Shown: positions 50,156 to 60,971, numbered from the stretch's first letter. The stretch: DNA of 64,000 nucleotides from Streptomyces clavuligerus (GCF_005519465.1 NZ_CP027858.1:558001-622000); one strand, 5' to 3'. The notes: generated by a model from the letters alone, not told the origin. Numbers and translations are program-made.

Positions 50156-50800
50156 TCAGCTCCCGGTCCGGTCCGTCTCCGCCCATCCGGCCCGCACCCG
50201 GGCGACGACCGCGGCCGGGGCCCGGTCGGGCGAACCGGCGTCATAGGGAGGCTGCGGGTCGTACTCCGTCAGGAGCTGCATCTGCTGGGCCAGTTCGTCG
50301 CCACCGATCCGGGCCAGCAGATGCAGGGCCATGTCGATGCCGGAGGACACCCCGGCCGCGGTGACGTACTTCCCGTCGAAGACGACCCGCTCACCGGTCG
50401 GTTCGGCCCCGAACGGCACCAGTTCGTCCAGGGTGGGCCAGTACGAGGTCGCCCGGCGGCCCGCCAGCAGCCCGGCGGCGGCGAGGATGTGCGAGCCGGT
50501 GCAGACGGACGTGGTCCAGGTGGTGGCGGCGTCGGCGGTCCGCACCCAGTCGAGGATCTCCTCGTCCCGCATGACCTCCCGCGAACCGGGCCCACCGGGC
50601 ACCAGCACGATGTCGGGCGCGGTCACCTCGGCGAGGGCCGCGTCGGCGACGAGCGCGACCGATCCCTGATCGCCCCGGACCGGACCGGGCCGCCGGGCGA
50701 CGAAGACGGTCTCGACGCCGGGGGCGCGGCCGAGGAGTTCGTAGGGGCCGATGGCGTCGAGCGTGGTGAAGCGGTCGTAGAGCAGAACGGCAATCTGCAT
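50156..50800 (-). CDS. DJ-1/PfpI-family protein
   Basis: The protein has 214 residues. IAVLLYDRFTTLDAIGPYELL opens the fold with the Glu that assists the Cys, DIVLVPGGPG carries the glycine loop and TSVCTGSHILAAAGLL the nucleophilic Cys (near residue 100). Members include isonitrile hydratases and glyoxalases; the exact role is not clear. AAAGGA precedes the ATG. It shares its fold with the GlxA-type regulator encoded 0.9 kb away on the same strand, but the two are not in one operon. Confidence 0.88.
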   Translation of the reverse strand: MQIAVLLYDRFTTLDAIGPYELLGRAPGVETVFVARRPGPVRGDQGSVALVADAALAEVTAPDIVLVPGGPGSREVMRDEEILDWVRTADAATTWTTSVCTGSHILAAAGLLAGRRATSYWPTLDELVPFGAEPTGERVVFDGKYVTAAGVSSGIDMALHLLARIGGDELAQQMQLLTEYDPQPPYDAGSPDRAPAAVVARVRAGWAETDRTGS

Positions 50801-51735
50801 GACATGTCCTTTCGACGGGATCAACGAGTTCAACGGGACGGCCGGGCACAGGGGCCCGGCCCCGTTCTGTCCGGGCCGGGGAGCCGGATGGTCCGGCCCA
50901 ACCTGGACAGAGCGGAGTGTGAGGGCCGCGCGGCGGGTCGCGGCCGAGCCCCCGGCGGACCGCCGCGCCCCGCCGGGGAGTGCCGTCGCCGGCGGGGTCC
51001 GCCCGGAGCGCGGTCGCCCCGAAGCCCAAGCCGGAAGAGCGTCCCCCGGAGCGCGGGCACCGGGGCACGGCGTGTGCGGACGCACCAGCGGTGGCGGAGG
51101 TACCGGCCGGGCCGCCGGGCCCGGGGGCGGCCACGGCTCGCGGGGGCGCTGAACGCGCTGGGGCGGGCCCGGCGGACCGCCTCACCGGTGCTGCGGGCGG
51201 CCGGACTCCGGAGCGCCCGCTTCCGCCGCTGGCACGGGTCACGTTCCGGCGGGGCGCGGAAGCCGATGACGGGGTGGCGGACACCGACGCGGGCGCTCCG
51301 GGCAGGAGTGTTCCCGGCGGGGGCCTTCCGGCCGGGCCGCCGCCGCTCCATCGGCGACCGGCCGTGACGAACCCCTTCCGCCGGGGGCGGCGGGACGTGT
51401 GACCGTCCGGGCACCGCCGGGCCCGCGCCCCGCCGGGGAGTGCCGTCACGGTGGCGGGAGCCGCCCCCTCGTTCCGCCGCGCCCGGGGCAGGCCCCTGCC
51501 GCAGAGGCGGCCACCGCGCACCGGGGCGCCGGACGATCCGGACGGCGGGGCCCGGCACTCCCTCGCGGAGGAGCGGGTCCCGCGGCGAAGGAGGCCGCCG
51601 GACCACCACGGCTTCATCCGCGACCGGCGGCGACGGACACACCGGGCCGCCCCTTCGCTCCGCCGGGGGCGGCGCGGAGGAGAGGGCGGCAGGACGCCTG
51701 CGCGTCCGGGGCGGGGAGGGCGCCGGCGGCACGGG
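50801..51735. other. 935-base gene-free region with a 23-bp direct repeat
   Basis: Open frames here are all Arg/Pro/Gly-rich and show no family. GCGCCCCGCCGGGGAGTGCCGTC occurs exactly at 50965-50987 and 51425-51447, 460 bases apart. The region may be a decayed gene or a duplication scar; I cannot tell. Confidence 0.4.
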
Positions 51736-52704
51736 CTAGTACCCGCCCGCGGGCGGGCGGAAGCGGCGGCGGTACTCGGCGGGCGGGGTGCCCAGGGTCT
51801 TCACGAAGGCGCGGCGCATCGCCTCGGGCGTGCCGTAGCCGCAGGCGCGGGAGATCTCCTCCACACCGCCGCCGGTGTCCTCCAGGAGCCGCCGGGCGTG
51901 TTCCAGGCGGACGCGTTCGGCGTACCGCCCGGGGGTCACCCCGGTCTCCGCCCGGAAGGCGCGCGTGAAGTGCCGGGGCGACAGCGCGGCGCGGGCGGCC
52001 AGCGCCGGTACGGACAGATCGGCCGCGGGGTGCTCGGCGATCCAGCGCTGGACCTCCCGCAGCGGCTCGCGGCGCGCGGTCTGCGCGGCGAGCTGGGCGC
52101 TGAACTGGGCCTGGTTTCCCGGGCGCCGCAGAAAGACCACCAGGTGGCGGGCGACGGCGAGGGCGGCGTCGCGCCCGTGGTCCTCCTCGACCAGCGCGAG
52201 CGCGAGGTCGATGCCCGCGGTCACCCCGGCGGAGGTGGCGACCCTGCCATCCCGTATGAAGATCGGATCGGGGTCGACCGCGACCTCGGGATGGGCGCGG
52301 GCGAGGAGTTCGCAGGCGGCCCAGTGGGTGGTGGCCCGGTGGCCGTCGAGCAGCCCGGCGGCGGCGAGCAGCAGGGAACCCGTGCAGACGGCGACCAGGC
52401 GTTCGGCGCGCGGGCCGTGCGTACGCAGCCAGTCGATCAGCGCCGGGTCGGCGGTCCGGGTGCCCTCGCCGCCGGGGACCAGGAGGGTGTGCGGACGGGG
52501 CGCGGCGCCGAGCGGCCCGTCCGGTACGAGGGTGAGACCGCTGGTGGTGCGGACCGGGCCGCCGTCGAGGGTGGCGGTGCGCACGGGGTACGCGCCGGGG
52601 TCGCCCACAGCGCGCCCCGCTCCGGTGAACACCTCGACGGGGCCGGTCACATCGAGGCTCTGGACATCGTCGAACAGCACGACAAGCACGGATCGCTCGT
52701 TCAT
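51736..52704 (-). CDS. GlxA-type AraC regulator with DJ-1 domain
   Basis: The protein has 322 residues. The N-terminal DJ-1/PfpI domain contains [19 protein letters not shown] and [17 protein letters not shown]; the C-terminal AraC HTH spans about 210-322 ([38 protein letters not shown]). Such regulators sense a small molecule in the DJ-1 domain. I use the ATG nine bases after GGAAGG; the earlier in-frame ATG lies directly on that site. It is divergent from tex. Confidence 0.92.
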   Translation of the reverse strand: MNERSVLVVLFDDVQSLDVTGPVEVFTGAGRAVGDPGAYPVRTATLDGGPVRTTSGLTLVPDGPLGAAPRPHTLLVPGGEGTRTADPALIDWLRTHGPRAERLVAVCTGSLLLAAAGLLDGHRATTHWAACELLARAHPEVAVDPDPIFIRDGRVATSAGVTAGIDLALALVEEDHGRDAALAVARHLVVFLRRPGNQAQFSAQLAAQTARREPLREVQRWIAEHPAADLSVPALAARAALSPRHFTRAFRAETGVTPGRYAERVRLEHARRLLEDTGGGVEEISRACGYGTPEAMRRAFVKTLGTPPAEYRRRFRPPAGGY

Positions 52705-52974
52705 GCGGGCCATCCTTCCGGGGGGACCGGGATGGCGGCAATGACGGGGAACCCACTCTTCGCGCCATACCGCCGGGGACGGGCGCGCGGGCGCGGAACG
52801 GGCCGGTCCCGCCGTCCGCGCGACGGCGTCCGGGACAGCCGCGCCCGGCCCGGCCCGGGCGCGGCGCGCGGCGGGCGACATCCCGGCACACCGGGGCGGA
52901 CGCGACACGCGCCGGGTCCACCCGGCACAATGCACTCTCCAGCACAGCCAGCAGGGAAGGCGAGTCGGGGAATC

Positions 52975-55335
52975 GTGACGACGTCCATCGAAGGCAGGAT
53001 CGCCGAGGAGCTCGGGGTACGGGAGCGGCAGGTCAGGGCCGCCGTCGAACTCCTCGACGGCGGTTCGACCGTGCCGTTCATCGCCCGGTACCGCAAAGAG
53101 GCGACCGAGATGCTCGACGACGCGCAGTTGCGCACGCTGGAGGAGCGGCTGCGCTATCTGCGGGAGCTGGAGGACCGGCGCGCCACGATCCTGGAGTCGG
53201 TGCGCGAGCAGGGGAAGCTGGACGGGGAGCTGGAGGCCCGTATCCGGGCCGCCGACACCAAGGCCCGGCTGGAGGACATCTATCTCCCCTTCAAGCCCAA
53301 GCGCCGCACCAAGGCGCAGATCGCGCGCGAGGCCGGTCTGGAGCCGCTGGCGGACGGGCTGCTCGGGGACCCCTCGGTGGAGCCGGCGGCGGCGGCCGCC
53401 GCCTTCGTGGACGCGGACCGGGGGGTCGCCGACCCGGCCGCCGCGCTGGAGGGCGCACGGGCCATTCTGGCCGAGCGGTTCTCCGAGGACGCCGACCTCA
53501 TCGGCGAACTGCGGGAGCGGATGTGGACCCGGGGCCGCCTCGCGGCGAAGGTGCGTGAGGGCAAGGAGGAGGCGGGCGCCAAGTTCGCCGACTACTTCGA
53601 CTTCGCCGAGCCGTTCACGGAGCTGCCCTCGCACCGGGTGCTCGCGCTGCTGCGGGGCGAGAAGGAGGACGTCCTCGATCTGGTCCTGGACCCGGAGCCC
53701 GCGGCGGAACGGGCGGCCGAGGGGGCACCGTCCGGCTACGAGGCCGCCGTGGCCCACCGCTTCGGCGTCGCCGACCGGGGGCGCCCCGGCGACGCCTGGC
53801 TCCGGGACACCGTCCGCTGGGCCTGGCGCACCCGCGTCCTGGTCCACCTCGGCATCGATCTGCGGCTGCGGCTGCGGACGGCGGCGGAGGACGAGGCGGT
53901 CCGGGTCTTCGCGGCGAACCTGCGGGACCTGCTGCTCGCCGCGCCCGCCGGGACCCGGGCCACGCTGGGGCTCGACCCCGGTTTCCGTACCGGGGTGAAG
54001 GTCGCCGTCGTGGACGCGACCGGCAAGGTGGTGGCCACCGACACCATCCATCCGCACGTCCCGGCGAACCGGTGGGACGAGTCGCTGGCGACGCTCGCCC
54101 GGCTGGCCCGGGAGCACTCCGTCGAGCTGGTCGCGATCGGCAACGGCACGGCCTCCCGGGAGACCGACCGGCTCGCGGCCGAACTGCTCGCGCGCCACCC
54201 GGAGCTGAAGCTCACCAAGGTGATAGTCTCGGAGGCGGGCGCCTCGGTGTACTCGGCGTCCGCGTTCGCCTCGCAGGAGCTGCCGGGGCTCGATGTCTCG
54301 CTGCGCGGCGCGGTCTCCATCGCGCGCAGGCTCCAGGACCCGCTGGCCGAGCTGGTGAAGATCGACCCCAGGTCGATCGGGGTGGGGCAGTACCAGCACG
54401 ACCTGTCCGAGGTGAAGCTGTCGCGCTCGCTGGACGCGGTCGTCGAGGACTGTGTGAACGGGGTCGGGGTGGACGTGAACACGGCGTCGGCCCCGCTGCT
54501 GGCCCGGGTCTCCGGCATCAGCGCCGGGCTGGCCGAGAACATCGTCACCCATCGGGACACCCATGGCCCGTTCCGCTCCCGGCGGGGTCTCAAGGACGTG
54601 TCCCGGCTGGGTCCGAAGGCGTACGAGCAGTGCGCGGGCTTTCTGCGCATCCGGGGCGGGGACGACCCGCTGGACGCGTCGAGCGTGCACCCGGAGGCGT
54701 ATCCGGTGGTGCGGCGGATGGTGAAGCGGACGGGTGGCGAGGTCGCGGCGCTGATCGGCAACGCCGGGACGCTGCGGTCGCTGCGGCCCGAGGAGTTCGT
54801 GGACGAGACCTTCGGGCTGCCGACGGTGACGGACATCCTGCGGGAGCTGGAGAAGCCGGGGCGCGACCCGCGTCCCGCGTTCCGCACGGCCTCGTTCAAG
54901 GAGGGCGTGGAGAAGATCGGGGACCTGGCGCCCGGGATGGTGCTGGAGGGGGTCGTCACCAATGTGGCGGCGTTCGGGGCGTTCGTGGACATCGGGGTGC
55001 ACCAGGACGGTCTGGTGCATGTGTCCGCGATGTCGAAGACCTTTGTGAAGGACCCCCGGGACGTGGTGAAGCCGGGGGACGTCGTGAAGGTGAAGGTGCT
55101 CGACGTCGATGTCCCGCGGAAGCGGATCTCGCTGACGCTCCGGCTGGACGACGAGGCCGCCGCCGGTGGTGGCGGTGGTGAACGTGCGCAGCAGCGCCGG
55201 GGCGAGCGGCAGCAGCAGCGTCCGCAGAAGGAGCGCGGCGGACGTCCGCAGCAGCGCCGGGGCGAGGGGCGGCAGGCCCCGCCCCCGGCGAACAGCGCCA
55301 TGGCCGACGCCCTGCGCCGGGCGGGTCTGACCTGA
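52975..55335 (+). CDS. tex: Tex-type S1 RNA-binding protein
   Basis: The protein has 786 residues. The helical N-terminal part has [19 protein letters not shown], the YqgF-like RNase H fold has [17 protein letters not shown], the helix-hairpin-helix region has [18 protein letters not shown], and an S1 domain at about 650-725 reads [21 protein letters not shown]. The C-terminus is a Gln/Arg/Gly-rich tail with two [12 protein letters not shown] repeats. Tex binds nucleic acid and affects transcription and stress survival. The GTG with GGGGA upstream is chosen over a long frame that runs back over the AraC gene. Confidence 0.95.
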   Translation: MTTSIEGRIAEELGVRERQVRAAVELLDGGSTVPFIARYRKEATEMLDDAQLRTLEERLRYLRELEDRRATILESVREQGKLDGELEARIRAADTKARLEDIYLPFKPKRRTKAQIAREAGLEPLADGLLGDPSVEPAAAAAAFVDADRGVADPAAALEGARAILAERFSEDADLIGELRERMWTRGRLAAKVREGKEEAGAKFADYFDFAEPFTELPSHRVLALLRGEKEDVLDLVLDPEPAAERAAEGAPSGYEAAVAHRFGVADRGRPGDAWLRDTVRWAWRTRVLVHLGIDLRLRLRTAAEDEAVRVFAANLRDLLLAAPAGTRATLGLDPGFRTGVKVAVVDATGKVVATDTIHPHVPANRWDESLATLARLAREHSVELVAIGNGTASRETDRLAAELLARHPELKLTKVIVSEAGASVYSASAFASQELPGLDVSLRGAVSIARRLQDPLAELVKIDPRSIGVGQYQHDLSEVKLSRSLDAVVEDCVNGVGVDVNTASAPLLARVSGISAGLAENIVTHRDTHGPFRSRRGLKDVSRLGPKAYEQCAGFLRIRGGDDPLDASSVHPEAYPVVRRMVKRTGGEVAALIGNAGTLRSLRPEEFVDETFGLPTVTDILRELEKPGRDPRPAFRTASFKEGVEKIGDLAPGMVLEGVVTNVAAFGAFVDIGVHQDGLVHVSAMSKTFVKDPRDVVKPGDVVKVKVLDVDVPRKRISLTLRLDDEAAAGGGGGERAQQRRGERQQQRPQKERGGRPQQRRGEGRQAPPPANSAMADALRRAGLT

Positions 55336-55352
55336 GCGGTCCCCCGGTGTCC

Positions 55353-55389
55353 GGCGGCCCCTGACAGCCCGTGGGGTCAGGGGGCCGCC
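55353..55389. terminator. Bidirectional terminator after tex
   Basis: GGCGGCCCCTGAC and GTCAGGGGGCCGCC pair over 13 bases with one bulged G. The loop is 10 bases. The right arm includes the stop codon of the convergent gene, so that gene ends inside its own terminator. Confidence 0.7.
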
Positions 55390-56447
55390 GCCGGGGTCAC
55401 CAGGACCTGGCCGAGGGTCCGGGCCACCAGGAAGGCCCGGTCGCGGGCGCGGACGGTGCCGGGGTCCAGCGGGATCCGGTGGTGCCCGGGCGGCAGGGTG
55501 CCGTCGAAGAGGGTCCGGCCCCGGGTGCGGTGGACGCGGTCCGGCCGATAGGCGGTCAGCCGCACCCGGCAGGCAGAGGCCACGTCCACGCCCGCCCCGC
55601 CGGGCCCGGCCGTCAGCCCGCCCAGCCGCCGCACCGCGCACGGCCGCCGGTCCAGCGCCTCCTCGATCTGCGCGAGCAGCAGCGGGACGACCGGGGCGAG
55701 CCCGTCGACGCACACGGCCCCGGCGCCCGCCGCCGCGAGGAGGTCCCGGACGGCGGCGCGCTCCCCGGGGGCGGCCGTGGGGCCGAGGACCACGGCCCCG
55801 TAGGAGCGCAGCCCGGCGGCGGGAATCCGCCCGGCGTCCGCCGCGTCCCGGGCGGTGTCGGCCCGTACGCCCTGGGGCCGCAGCGCGGCGGCGAGCCGGG
55901 TGAGGTGCCGGGCGCGCTCCCCGATCAGCAGGACCCGCGGGAGTCCCGCGCCGTCCCCGGCCGGGTCGGCCAGCAGTTCCGTCAGTGTGGCGCGGTACTC
56001 CTCCGGCCGGAAGCGGAACGGTCCCACCTGCGCGTACCCCTCCCGTTCCAGATCCACCGGCTCGTCGGTCTGCCAGGCGAAGTCCCGCCAGATCACGGCG
56101 GAGTCGGCGCGTTCGACGACGGCGGTGACCGCGCCGCAGCCCAGGGAGGCGCAGTCGGAGCAGGCGTAGATCACCCGCCGTCCGCCGCCGAGGAGGGCGG
56201 GGGTCCCGGGCAGCAGGCGCGCGATCTCGGCCCGGGGGATCGCCGGGGGCAGGTCGGCGGCGAGCGGGGAGACGGCGTCCCCCGCGCTGAGCCGGACGAG
56301 CAGGGGCAGGCCGTCGACGACGAAGTCCAGCCGGTCCGGCGGGCCCGGCGGGCCCGGGTCCGCGGGCGCGGCCGGGGTGCCGTCCGGCGGGAATCCCCCG
56401 GTCCGCACCGCCGGTGCCAGTCCGAAGCTCGCGTATTCGGCAGACAT
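55377..56447 (-). CDS. Unknown protein with CX2CX4C motif
   Basis: The protein has 356 residues and I do not recognise the family. The N-terminal half has a beta-rich stretch (LDFVVDGLPLLVRL) and then YACSDCASLGCGAVTAVVER near residue 95, three cysteines that could bind a metal, followed by IWRDFAWQTDE. The C-terminal half looks like an alpha/beta domain with VLLIGERARHL. No signal or membrane segment is seen. GATACT lies six bases before the ATG, so it may be leaderless. It is divergent from the D-amino-acid oxidase gene, from which it may share a regulatory site. Confidence 0.75.
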   Translation of the reverse strand: MSAEYASFGLAPAVRTGGFPPDGTPAAPADPGPPGPPDRLDFVVDGLPLLVRLSAGDAVSPLAADLPPAIPRAEIARLLPGTPALLGGGRRVIYACSDCASLGCGAVTAVVERADSAVIWRDFAWQTDEPVDLEREGYAQVGPFRFRPEEYRATLTELLADPAGDGAGLPRVLLIGERARHLTRLAAALRPQGVRADTARDAADAGRIPAAGLRSYGAVVLGPTAAPGERAAVRDLLAAAGAGAVCVDGLAPVVPLLLAQIEEALDRRPCAVRRLGGLTAGPGGAGVDVASACRVRLTAYRPDRVHRTRGRTLFDGTLPPGHHRIPLDPGTVRARDRAFLVARTLGQVLVTPAAAP

Positions 56448-56457
56448 ATGCCGAGTA
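56434..56457. promoter_or_regulatory. Inverted repeat over the start of the cysteine-motif gene
   Basis: TATTCGGCA (56434-56442) and TGCCGAGTA (56449-56457) are inverted copies with one mismatch and a 6-base spacer. They span the start codon and the putative -10 box of the cysteine-motif gene, 56 bases from the oxidase start. An operator for both divergent genes is possible. Confidence 0.4.
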
Positions 56458-56512
56458 TCCCCGTCGGCCACCTGTTCCGAACGCGCGGCGCGGCGTTCGC
56501 TACGGTCTCGGT

Positions 56513-57481
56513 ATGACCGGTGAGGTGATCGTGGTGGGGGGCGGCGTCAGCGGGCTGACGACCGCCGTCGTCCTGGCCGAACAGGGCCACCGGGTGCGGG
56601 TGCGGACCCGGGAGCCCGCGGAGCTGACGACGTCCGCGGTGGCGGGCGGGTTGTGGCTGCCGTACCGGATCGAGCCCGGGGAGCAGGTCGCGCGGTGGTC
56701 GGTGGAGTCGTTCGCGGTGTACGAGGAGTGCGCGGCCGACCCGGGGACCACCGGGGTGCGGATGGTCCCGGGGGTCCTGGCGGGCCAGTCCCCCGACTCC
56801 CTGGGGGCGTGGGCGCGGCAGGTCGGCGGGGTGCGGACGGCACGGTCCGGGGAGCTGCGCGGCGCCCACCCGCGGGGGGCGCGGGCGCGGCTGCCGCTGA
56901 TCGACATGCCCGCCCATCTGGGGTGGCTGCGGCGGCGGCTCGAAGCGGCGGGCGGCGCGGTCGAGTCCCGGGCCGTCGGCTCGCTGACGGAGGCCGCCGC
57001 GACGGCGGCCACGGTGGTGAACTGCACGGGGCTGGCCGCCCGGGAGCTGGTGCCCGATCCGGGGGTGCGCCCGCTGCGGGGCCAGTTGGTGCTGGTGGAG
57101 AACCCCGGCGTCACCGAGTGGTTCTGTCTGGAGGACGAGGCCGAGGAGGCCGCGTCCCTCAGTACCTATCTGCTGCCGCAGCCGGGGCGGCTGGTCCTGG
57201 GCGGGACGGTGGAGGACGGCGACCGGCGGCTGGAGCCCGACCCGGCGACGGCGGCGGCGATCGTGGCGCGCTGCGCCCGCTTCTTCCCCGGGGTGGCGAA
57301 GGCCCGGGTGCTGGGCCACCGGGTGGGGCTGCGCCCGCTCCGCCCGGCGGGGGTGCGGATCGGGGCGGAGCCGCTGCCGGGCGGGGGGCTGCTGGTGCAC
57401 AACTACGGTCACGGCGGTGCGGGGGTGACGGTCGCCTGGGGCTGTGCGCGGGCGGCGGCGGCGCTGGTGCCCGCGGCCTGA
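56513..57481 (+). CDS. D-amino-acid oxidase-like FAD enzyme
   Basis: The enzyme has 322 residues. VIVVGGGVSGLTTAVVLAEQG is the FAD-binding motif, TSAVAGGLWLPYR the flavin-contacting loop and VVNCTGLAARELV the middle strand; RPLRGQLVLVE, VGLRPLRPAG and HNYGHGGAGVTVAWG near the end match D-amino-acid oxidases. It oxidises D-amino acids to keto acids and H2O2. No ribosome binding site is seen; TACGGT ends six bases before the ATG (leaderless). It is followed by a terminator. Confidence 0.92.
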   Translation: MTGEVIVVGGGVSGLTTAVVLAEQGHRVRVRTREPAELTTSAVAGGLWLPYRIEPGEQVARWSVESFAVYEECAADPGTTGVRMVPGVLAGQSPDSLGAWARQVGGVRTARSGELRGAHPRGARARLPLIDMPAHLGWLRRRLEAAGGAVESRAVGSLTEAAATAATVVNCTGLAARELVPDPGVRPLRGQLVLVENPGVTEWFCLEDEAEEAASLSTYLLPQPGRLVLGGTVEDGDRRLEPDPATAAAIVARCARFFPGVAKARVLGHRVGLRPLRPAGVRIGAEPLPGGGLLVHNYGHGGAGVTVAWGCARAAAALVPAA

Positions 57482-57552
57482 GCCCGGCTGGGCCCGCCCG
57501 TGCCCGCGGTCCGGGGCCGGGTCCGGCCTGTGCCCGGCCTGTACCGGCCTGT

Positions 57553-57580
57553 GTGCCCGCCGCTCGGACACGGCGGGCAC
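57553..57580. terminator. Bidirectional terminator between oxidase and BCCT genes
   Basis: GTGCCCGCCG and CGGCGGGCAC form a perfect 10-bp stem around the 8-base loop CTCGGACA, between two convergent genes. Confidence 0.72.
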
Positions 57581-57602
57581 CCGGGGCCGGGCGGAGGGCC
57601 TT

Positions 57603-59471
57603 TCAGCGGGGGCCCACCGGGTCGCGGCCGTCCTCCGGTCCGGTGCCGGGCCCGATCCGGATCTCGAAGTCCCCGTCGTACTGCTCATGCCCCGCGATCA
57701 CCGCGGACTCGATGACCTCCACGCCCATCTCGCTCCGGACGATCAGCGGGTCGTGCCGCAGATCGCGCATCAGGGCCACGCACATGCCCACCATCACGAC
57801 CACGAACGGCGCGGCGACCAGGATGGTCAGATTCTGCAAGCCGGCGAGCGCGTCGCCCCCGCCCTCGCCGACCAGCAGCATGATCGCGGCGACTCCGCCG
57901 GTGACGACGCCCCAGAAGACCACGACCAGCCGGGCCGGTTCGAAGGTGCCCTTCTGCGAGAGCGTGCCCATGACCACCGAGGCGGCGTCGGCGCCGGAGA
58001 CGAAGAAGATCCCGACCAGCACCATCACCAGGATGCTCATGACCGTGGCCCCGGGGAACTGCTGGAGCACGGCGAAGAGCTGCCCCTCCGGGGTGGCCTC
58101 GTCGCCGAGCCTCCCGCCCTCCTGGAGCTTCATCGCCGTACCTCCGAAGACCGAGAACCAGACCAGGCTGACGGTGCTCGGCACCAGGATGACCCCGCCC
58201 ACGAACTGACGGATCGTCCGCCCCCGGCTGATCCGGGCGATGAACATGCCGACGAACGGGGTCCAGGAGATCCACCAGGCCCAGTAGAAGACGGTCCAGT
58301 TGCCGAGCCACTCGGCGACGCCCTCGCCCCCGGTGGCCTCGGTGCGCCCGGCGAGCTGCGGCAGTTCGCCGAAGTAGGCGGCGATGGAGGTCGGCAGCAG
58401 ATCGAGCACCAGGATGGTGGGGCCCGCGACGAAGACGAACAGCGCCAGCAGCAGCGCCAGCACCATATTGGTGTTGGACAGCCACTGGATGCCCTTCTCG
58501 ACACCGGAGACGGCGGAGAGGACGAACGCGACCGTGAGCACGGCGATGATGGCGACGAGCAGCCCGGTCCCGGTCCTCTCCAGCCAGTTCAGCTCGTGGA
58601 AGCCGCTGCTGATCTGGAGGGCGCCGAGGCCCAGGGAGGCGGCCGAGCCGAAGAGGGTGGCGAAGATGGCGAGGATGTCGATGAACCGCCCCACCCCGCC
58701 CCGGGAGTGCCGCTCCCCCAGCAGCGGTTCGAAGACGGCGCTGATGGTCTGGCGGCGTCTGCGGCGGAAGGTGCTGTAGGCGATGGCGAGCCCGACGACG
58801 GCGTAGATGGCCCAGGGGTGCAGGGTCCAGTGGAAGAGCGTGGTGGCCATGGCGATCTGCATGGCATCCGCCGAGTCCTTCGGCTCGGTGCCGGGCGGCG
58901 GGTCGATGTAGTGGGCCAGCGGTTCGCTCACCCCGTAGAACATCAGCCCGATGCCCATGCCCGCGCTGAACATCATCGCCACCCAGGAGACAGTGCGGAA
59001 GTCCGGCTCCTCCCCCTCGCCGCCGAGCGGAATCCGGCCATAGCGGCTGATGGCCAGCCAGAGGGCGAAGACCACGAAGCCGGAGGCGCACAGGACGAAG
59101 GCCCAGCCGCCGTTGTGGATCAGTGCCGAGAGCAGGGAGCCCGCGAGGTTCTCCAGGGTCTCGGTGGCGACGGCGCCCCAGACGACGAAGGCGAGGGTGA
59201 GCACGGCGGTGACGCCGAAGACCACCCGGTCCGTGACGGGGCTCCCGGCCTCGTGGGGGTGGCCGGGGAGCCCGGTGGTCGCCGGCCGGTGGGCCCGGCC
59301 GCCGTCCCGTCCCTCCCCGCCGTCCGCGTCGCCTCCGGCCCCGCCCGTCCCCTGCCGCCCGCTCCCTCCGCCTCCTCCGTCCCTCCCACTTCTTCGGTCT
59401 CCTCCGCTCCCTCCGTCTCCCTCGCCCCGCCCGTCTCCGGCCCGCCGATCCGGTCGTTTTCCGTCCGCCAC
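57603..59471 (-). CDS. BCCT-family compatible-solute transporter
   Basis: The protein has 622 residues. A hydrophilic N-terminus of about 85 residues, rich in Gly, Arg and Asp, precedes about 12 membrane helices. GMGIGLMFYGVSEPLAHY and FHWTLHPWAIYAVVGLAIAY carry the substrate-site Trp and the Gly-rich unwound helix of betaine/choline/carnitine carriers, and the acidic loop GTEPKDSADAMQIA follows. It would import glycine betaine, choline or ectoine with sodium. The GTG start has AAAGGTG upstream; a frame 19 codons longer lacks a site. Confidence 0.93.
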   Translation of the reverse strand: MADGKRPDRRAGDGRGEGDGGSGGDRRSGRDGGGGGSGRQGTGGAGGDADGGEGRDGGRAHRPATTGLPGHPHEAGSPVTDRVVFGVTAVLTLAFVVWGAVATETLENLAGSLLSALIHNGGWAFVLCASGFVVFALWLAISRYGRIPLGGEGEEPDFRTVSWVAMMFSAGMGIGLMFYGVSEPLAHYIDPPPGTEPKDSADAMQIAMATTLFHWTLHPWAIYAVVGLAIAYSTFRRRRRQTISAVFEPLLGERHSRGGVGRFIDILAIFATLFGSAASLGLGALQISSGFHELNWLERTGTGLLVAIIAVLTVAFVLSAVSGVEKGIQWLSNTNMVLALLLALFVFVAGPTILVLDLLPTSIAAYFGELPQLAGRTEATGGEGVAEWLGNWTVFYWAWWISWTPFVGMFIARISRGRTIRQFVGGVILVPSTVSLVWFSVFGGTAMKLQEGGRLGDEATPEGQLFAVLQQFPGATVMSILVMVLVGIFFVSGADAASVVMGTLSQKGTFEPARLVVVFWGVVTGGVAAIMLLVGEGGGDALAGLQNLTILVAAPFVVVMVGMCVALMRDLRHDPLIVRSEMGVEVIESAVIAGHEQYDGDFEIRIGPGTGPEDGRDPVGPR

Positions 59472-59573
59472 CGTGGCACCTTTCAGGGTCTGCGCGCCAT
59501 GTGCGCGAGATGTCCGCGGAAGAACCATTTGGTCCCCCGCTACCCCCTACCACAGGACGGGCACCGCGCACGG

Positions 59574-60869
59574 TCAACAGGCGGTGAGGGGCGTTCCCTT
59601 TGTGAGGTGATGACCCGCCCGGGAGTCCAGCAGCAGCGGGATCAGCTTCCGCCGGGACTGCCGCAGCGGCACCAGCGCGCCGCCCGCGCCGTCGGGCAGC
59701 GCCACCACACCGTGCAGGGCGAGTTCGTCGCGCACACCGGTGAACTGCGCGGCGTCGAGACGGTAGCCGCAGGGCGGGTCGGCCAGGATCTGTCCGGGCT
59801 CGGCGGGGGCGTTGTCGGCGCCGCCGAGATAGACGGGGCCGCGGTCGGCGAAGCCCGCGAGCCGGGCCCCGGCGGTCGCCCGCCCGATCGGGCCGCGCCG
59901 TTCGTCGGCGAAGGACATCAGGCCCTTGAGCGCGGCGAGTTGGCTGTGCACCCTGCGGCGGTTGTTCAGGGCCTCGTCGGCGCGCTCCGCGTCGGTGAGG
60001 GCGTCCACCCGGCTCTCGATGAGCAGCCCGATCGCGTTCTTGACGCCCGTGGCGTTGCGCAGGATGCGCTCCTGGCCGTCGCCCGCGGTCTGCCGGATCG
60101 GCTCCCCGGTGACGGGGTCGGTCCAGATGCCGTAGGTGCCGGTGGTGTACCCCGCCCGTCCGGCCGCCGGGCGGACGTACCGTTCGGACAGGGTCCGGGA
60201 CTCCTGGTGGACCCGGGCGTCGGTGTTGAGGTTGCGCGGCCACAGATCGATGAGTTCACGGTGGTAGTACGGCGGGGTGGCGCCGTACTCGTGCAGGTCG
60301 TAGACGACGTCGGGGGCGTGGTCGCGGACGGCGGCGGCCAGCGCCCGCCCTTCCGCGCTCTCCAGGGCGAGGTGGTCGCGGTTGACGTCGACGCCGTGGG
60401 AGTTGCGCCGGGTGTCGGCGGCCCGGCCGTCGGGGTTGGCGGTGGGGACGACGAGCAGCCGGGTACGGGCGAGCCGGGCGCGGGTCTGCCGGTCCCGGGC
60501 GAGCGCGAGATCCCTGATGGTGGTCAGACAGGCTTCCCGCCCGGCGGGCTCGTCCCCGTGCTGGGAGCAGACCAGCAGCACCGTGGTGGGGGCCCGCCGG
60601 TCGCCGAGCGCCACGAGCCGGAGCGGGCGCCCCTGCGCGGTGGTCCCGATCCGGCCGACGCGGACCCGGTCCCCGGCGGCCCGGCCGACGGCGGCGAGGA
60701 ACTCCTGCTCCTCGTCCTGTCCGGTCCAGCGCGCGCCGTCGCTGCGTTCGAATCCGGTACGGGGCGGGGGCGGTCCTTCGGCGGTGGCCGTGGCCGGGAC
60801 GGTGAGCAGCGGTACGGCGAGCGCCGCGGCCAGGGCGGTGAGCAGGAGCGTGCGCGGCCAGGGGGTCAT
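59574..60869 (-). CDS. Secreted M14-family zinc carboxypeptidase
   Basis: The enzyme has 431 residues. A hydrophobic signal ([15 protein letters not shown]) ends near residue 28. [12 protein letters not shown] gives the zinc His and Glu (about residue 103) and YDLHEYGA the third zinc His (about 191); [21 protein letters not shown] is the substrate-binding Asn-Arg region. It trims peptides outside the cell. AGAGGA precedes the ATG; a longer frame runs into antisense sequence. It lies downstream of an S15 peptidase gene and a terminator, so it probably has its own promoter. Confidence 0.92.
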   Translation of the reverse strand: MTPWPRTLLLTALAAALAVPLLTVPATATAEGPPPPRTGFERSDGARWTGQDEEQEFLAAVGRAAGDRVRVGRIGTTAQGRPLRLVALGDRRAPTTVLLVCSQHGDEPAGREACLTTIRDLALARDRQTRARLARTRLLVVPTANPDGRAADTRRNSHGVDVNRDHLALESAEGRALAAAVRDHAPDVVYDLHEYGATPPYYHRELIDLWPRNLNTDARVHQESRTLSERYVRPAAGRAGYTTGTYGIWTDPVTGEPIRQTAGDGQERILRNATGVKNAIGLLIESRVDALTDAERADEALNNRRRVHSQLAALKGLMSFADERRGPIGRATAGARLAGFADRGPVYLGGADNAPAEPGQILADPPCGYRLDAAQFTGVRDELALHGVVALPDGAGGALVPLRQSRRKLIPLLLDSRAGHHLTKGTPLTAC

Positions 60870-60971
60870 CGGTCCTCTTCCGTGGGGGGAACGGTGGGCG
60901 TGGTCGTGCCGTGCGCGCGGCCCGGCCCCGCCGCGGGGGCGGGACCGGGCCACGGAGGGTGGGGTCCACCG

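Noticed and set aside
50830..51732. A 300-codon minus-strand frame between the PfpI and AraC genes
   Set aside because: Amino-acid composition is dominated by Arg, Pro, Gly and Ala without hydrophobic core patterns; no start site.
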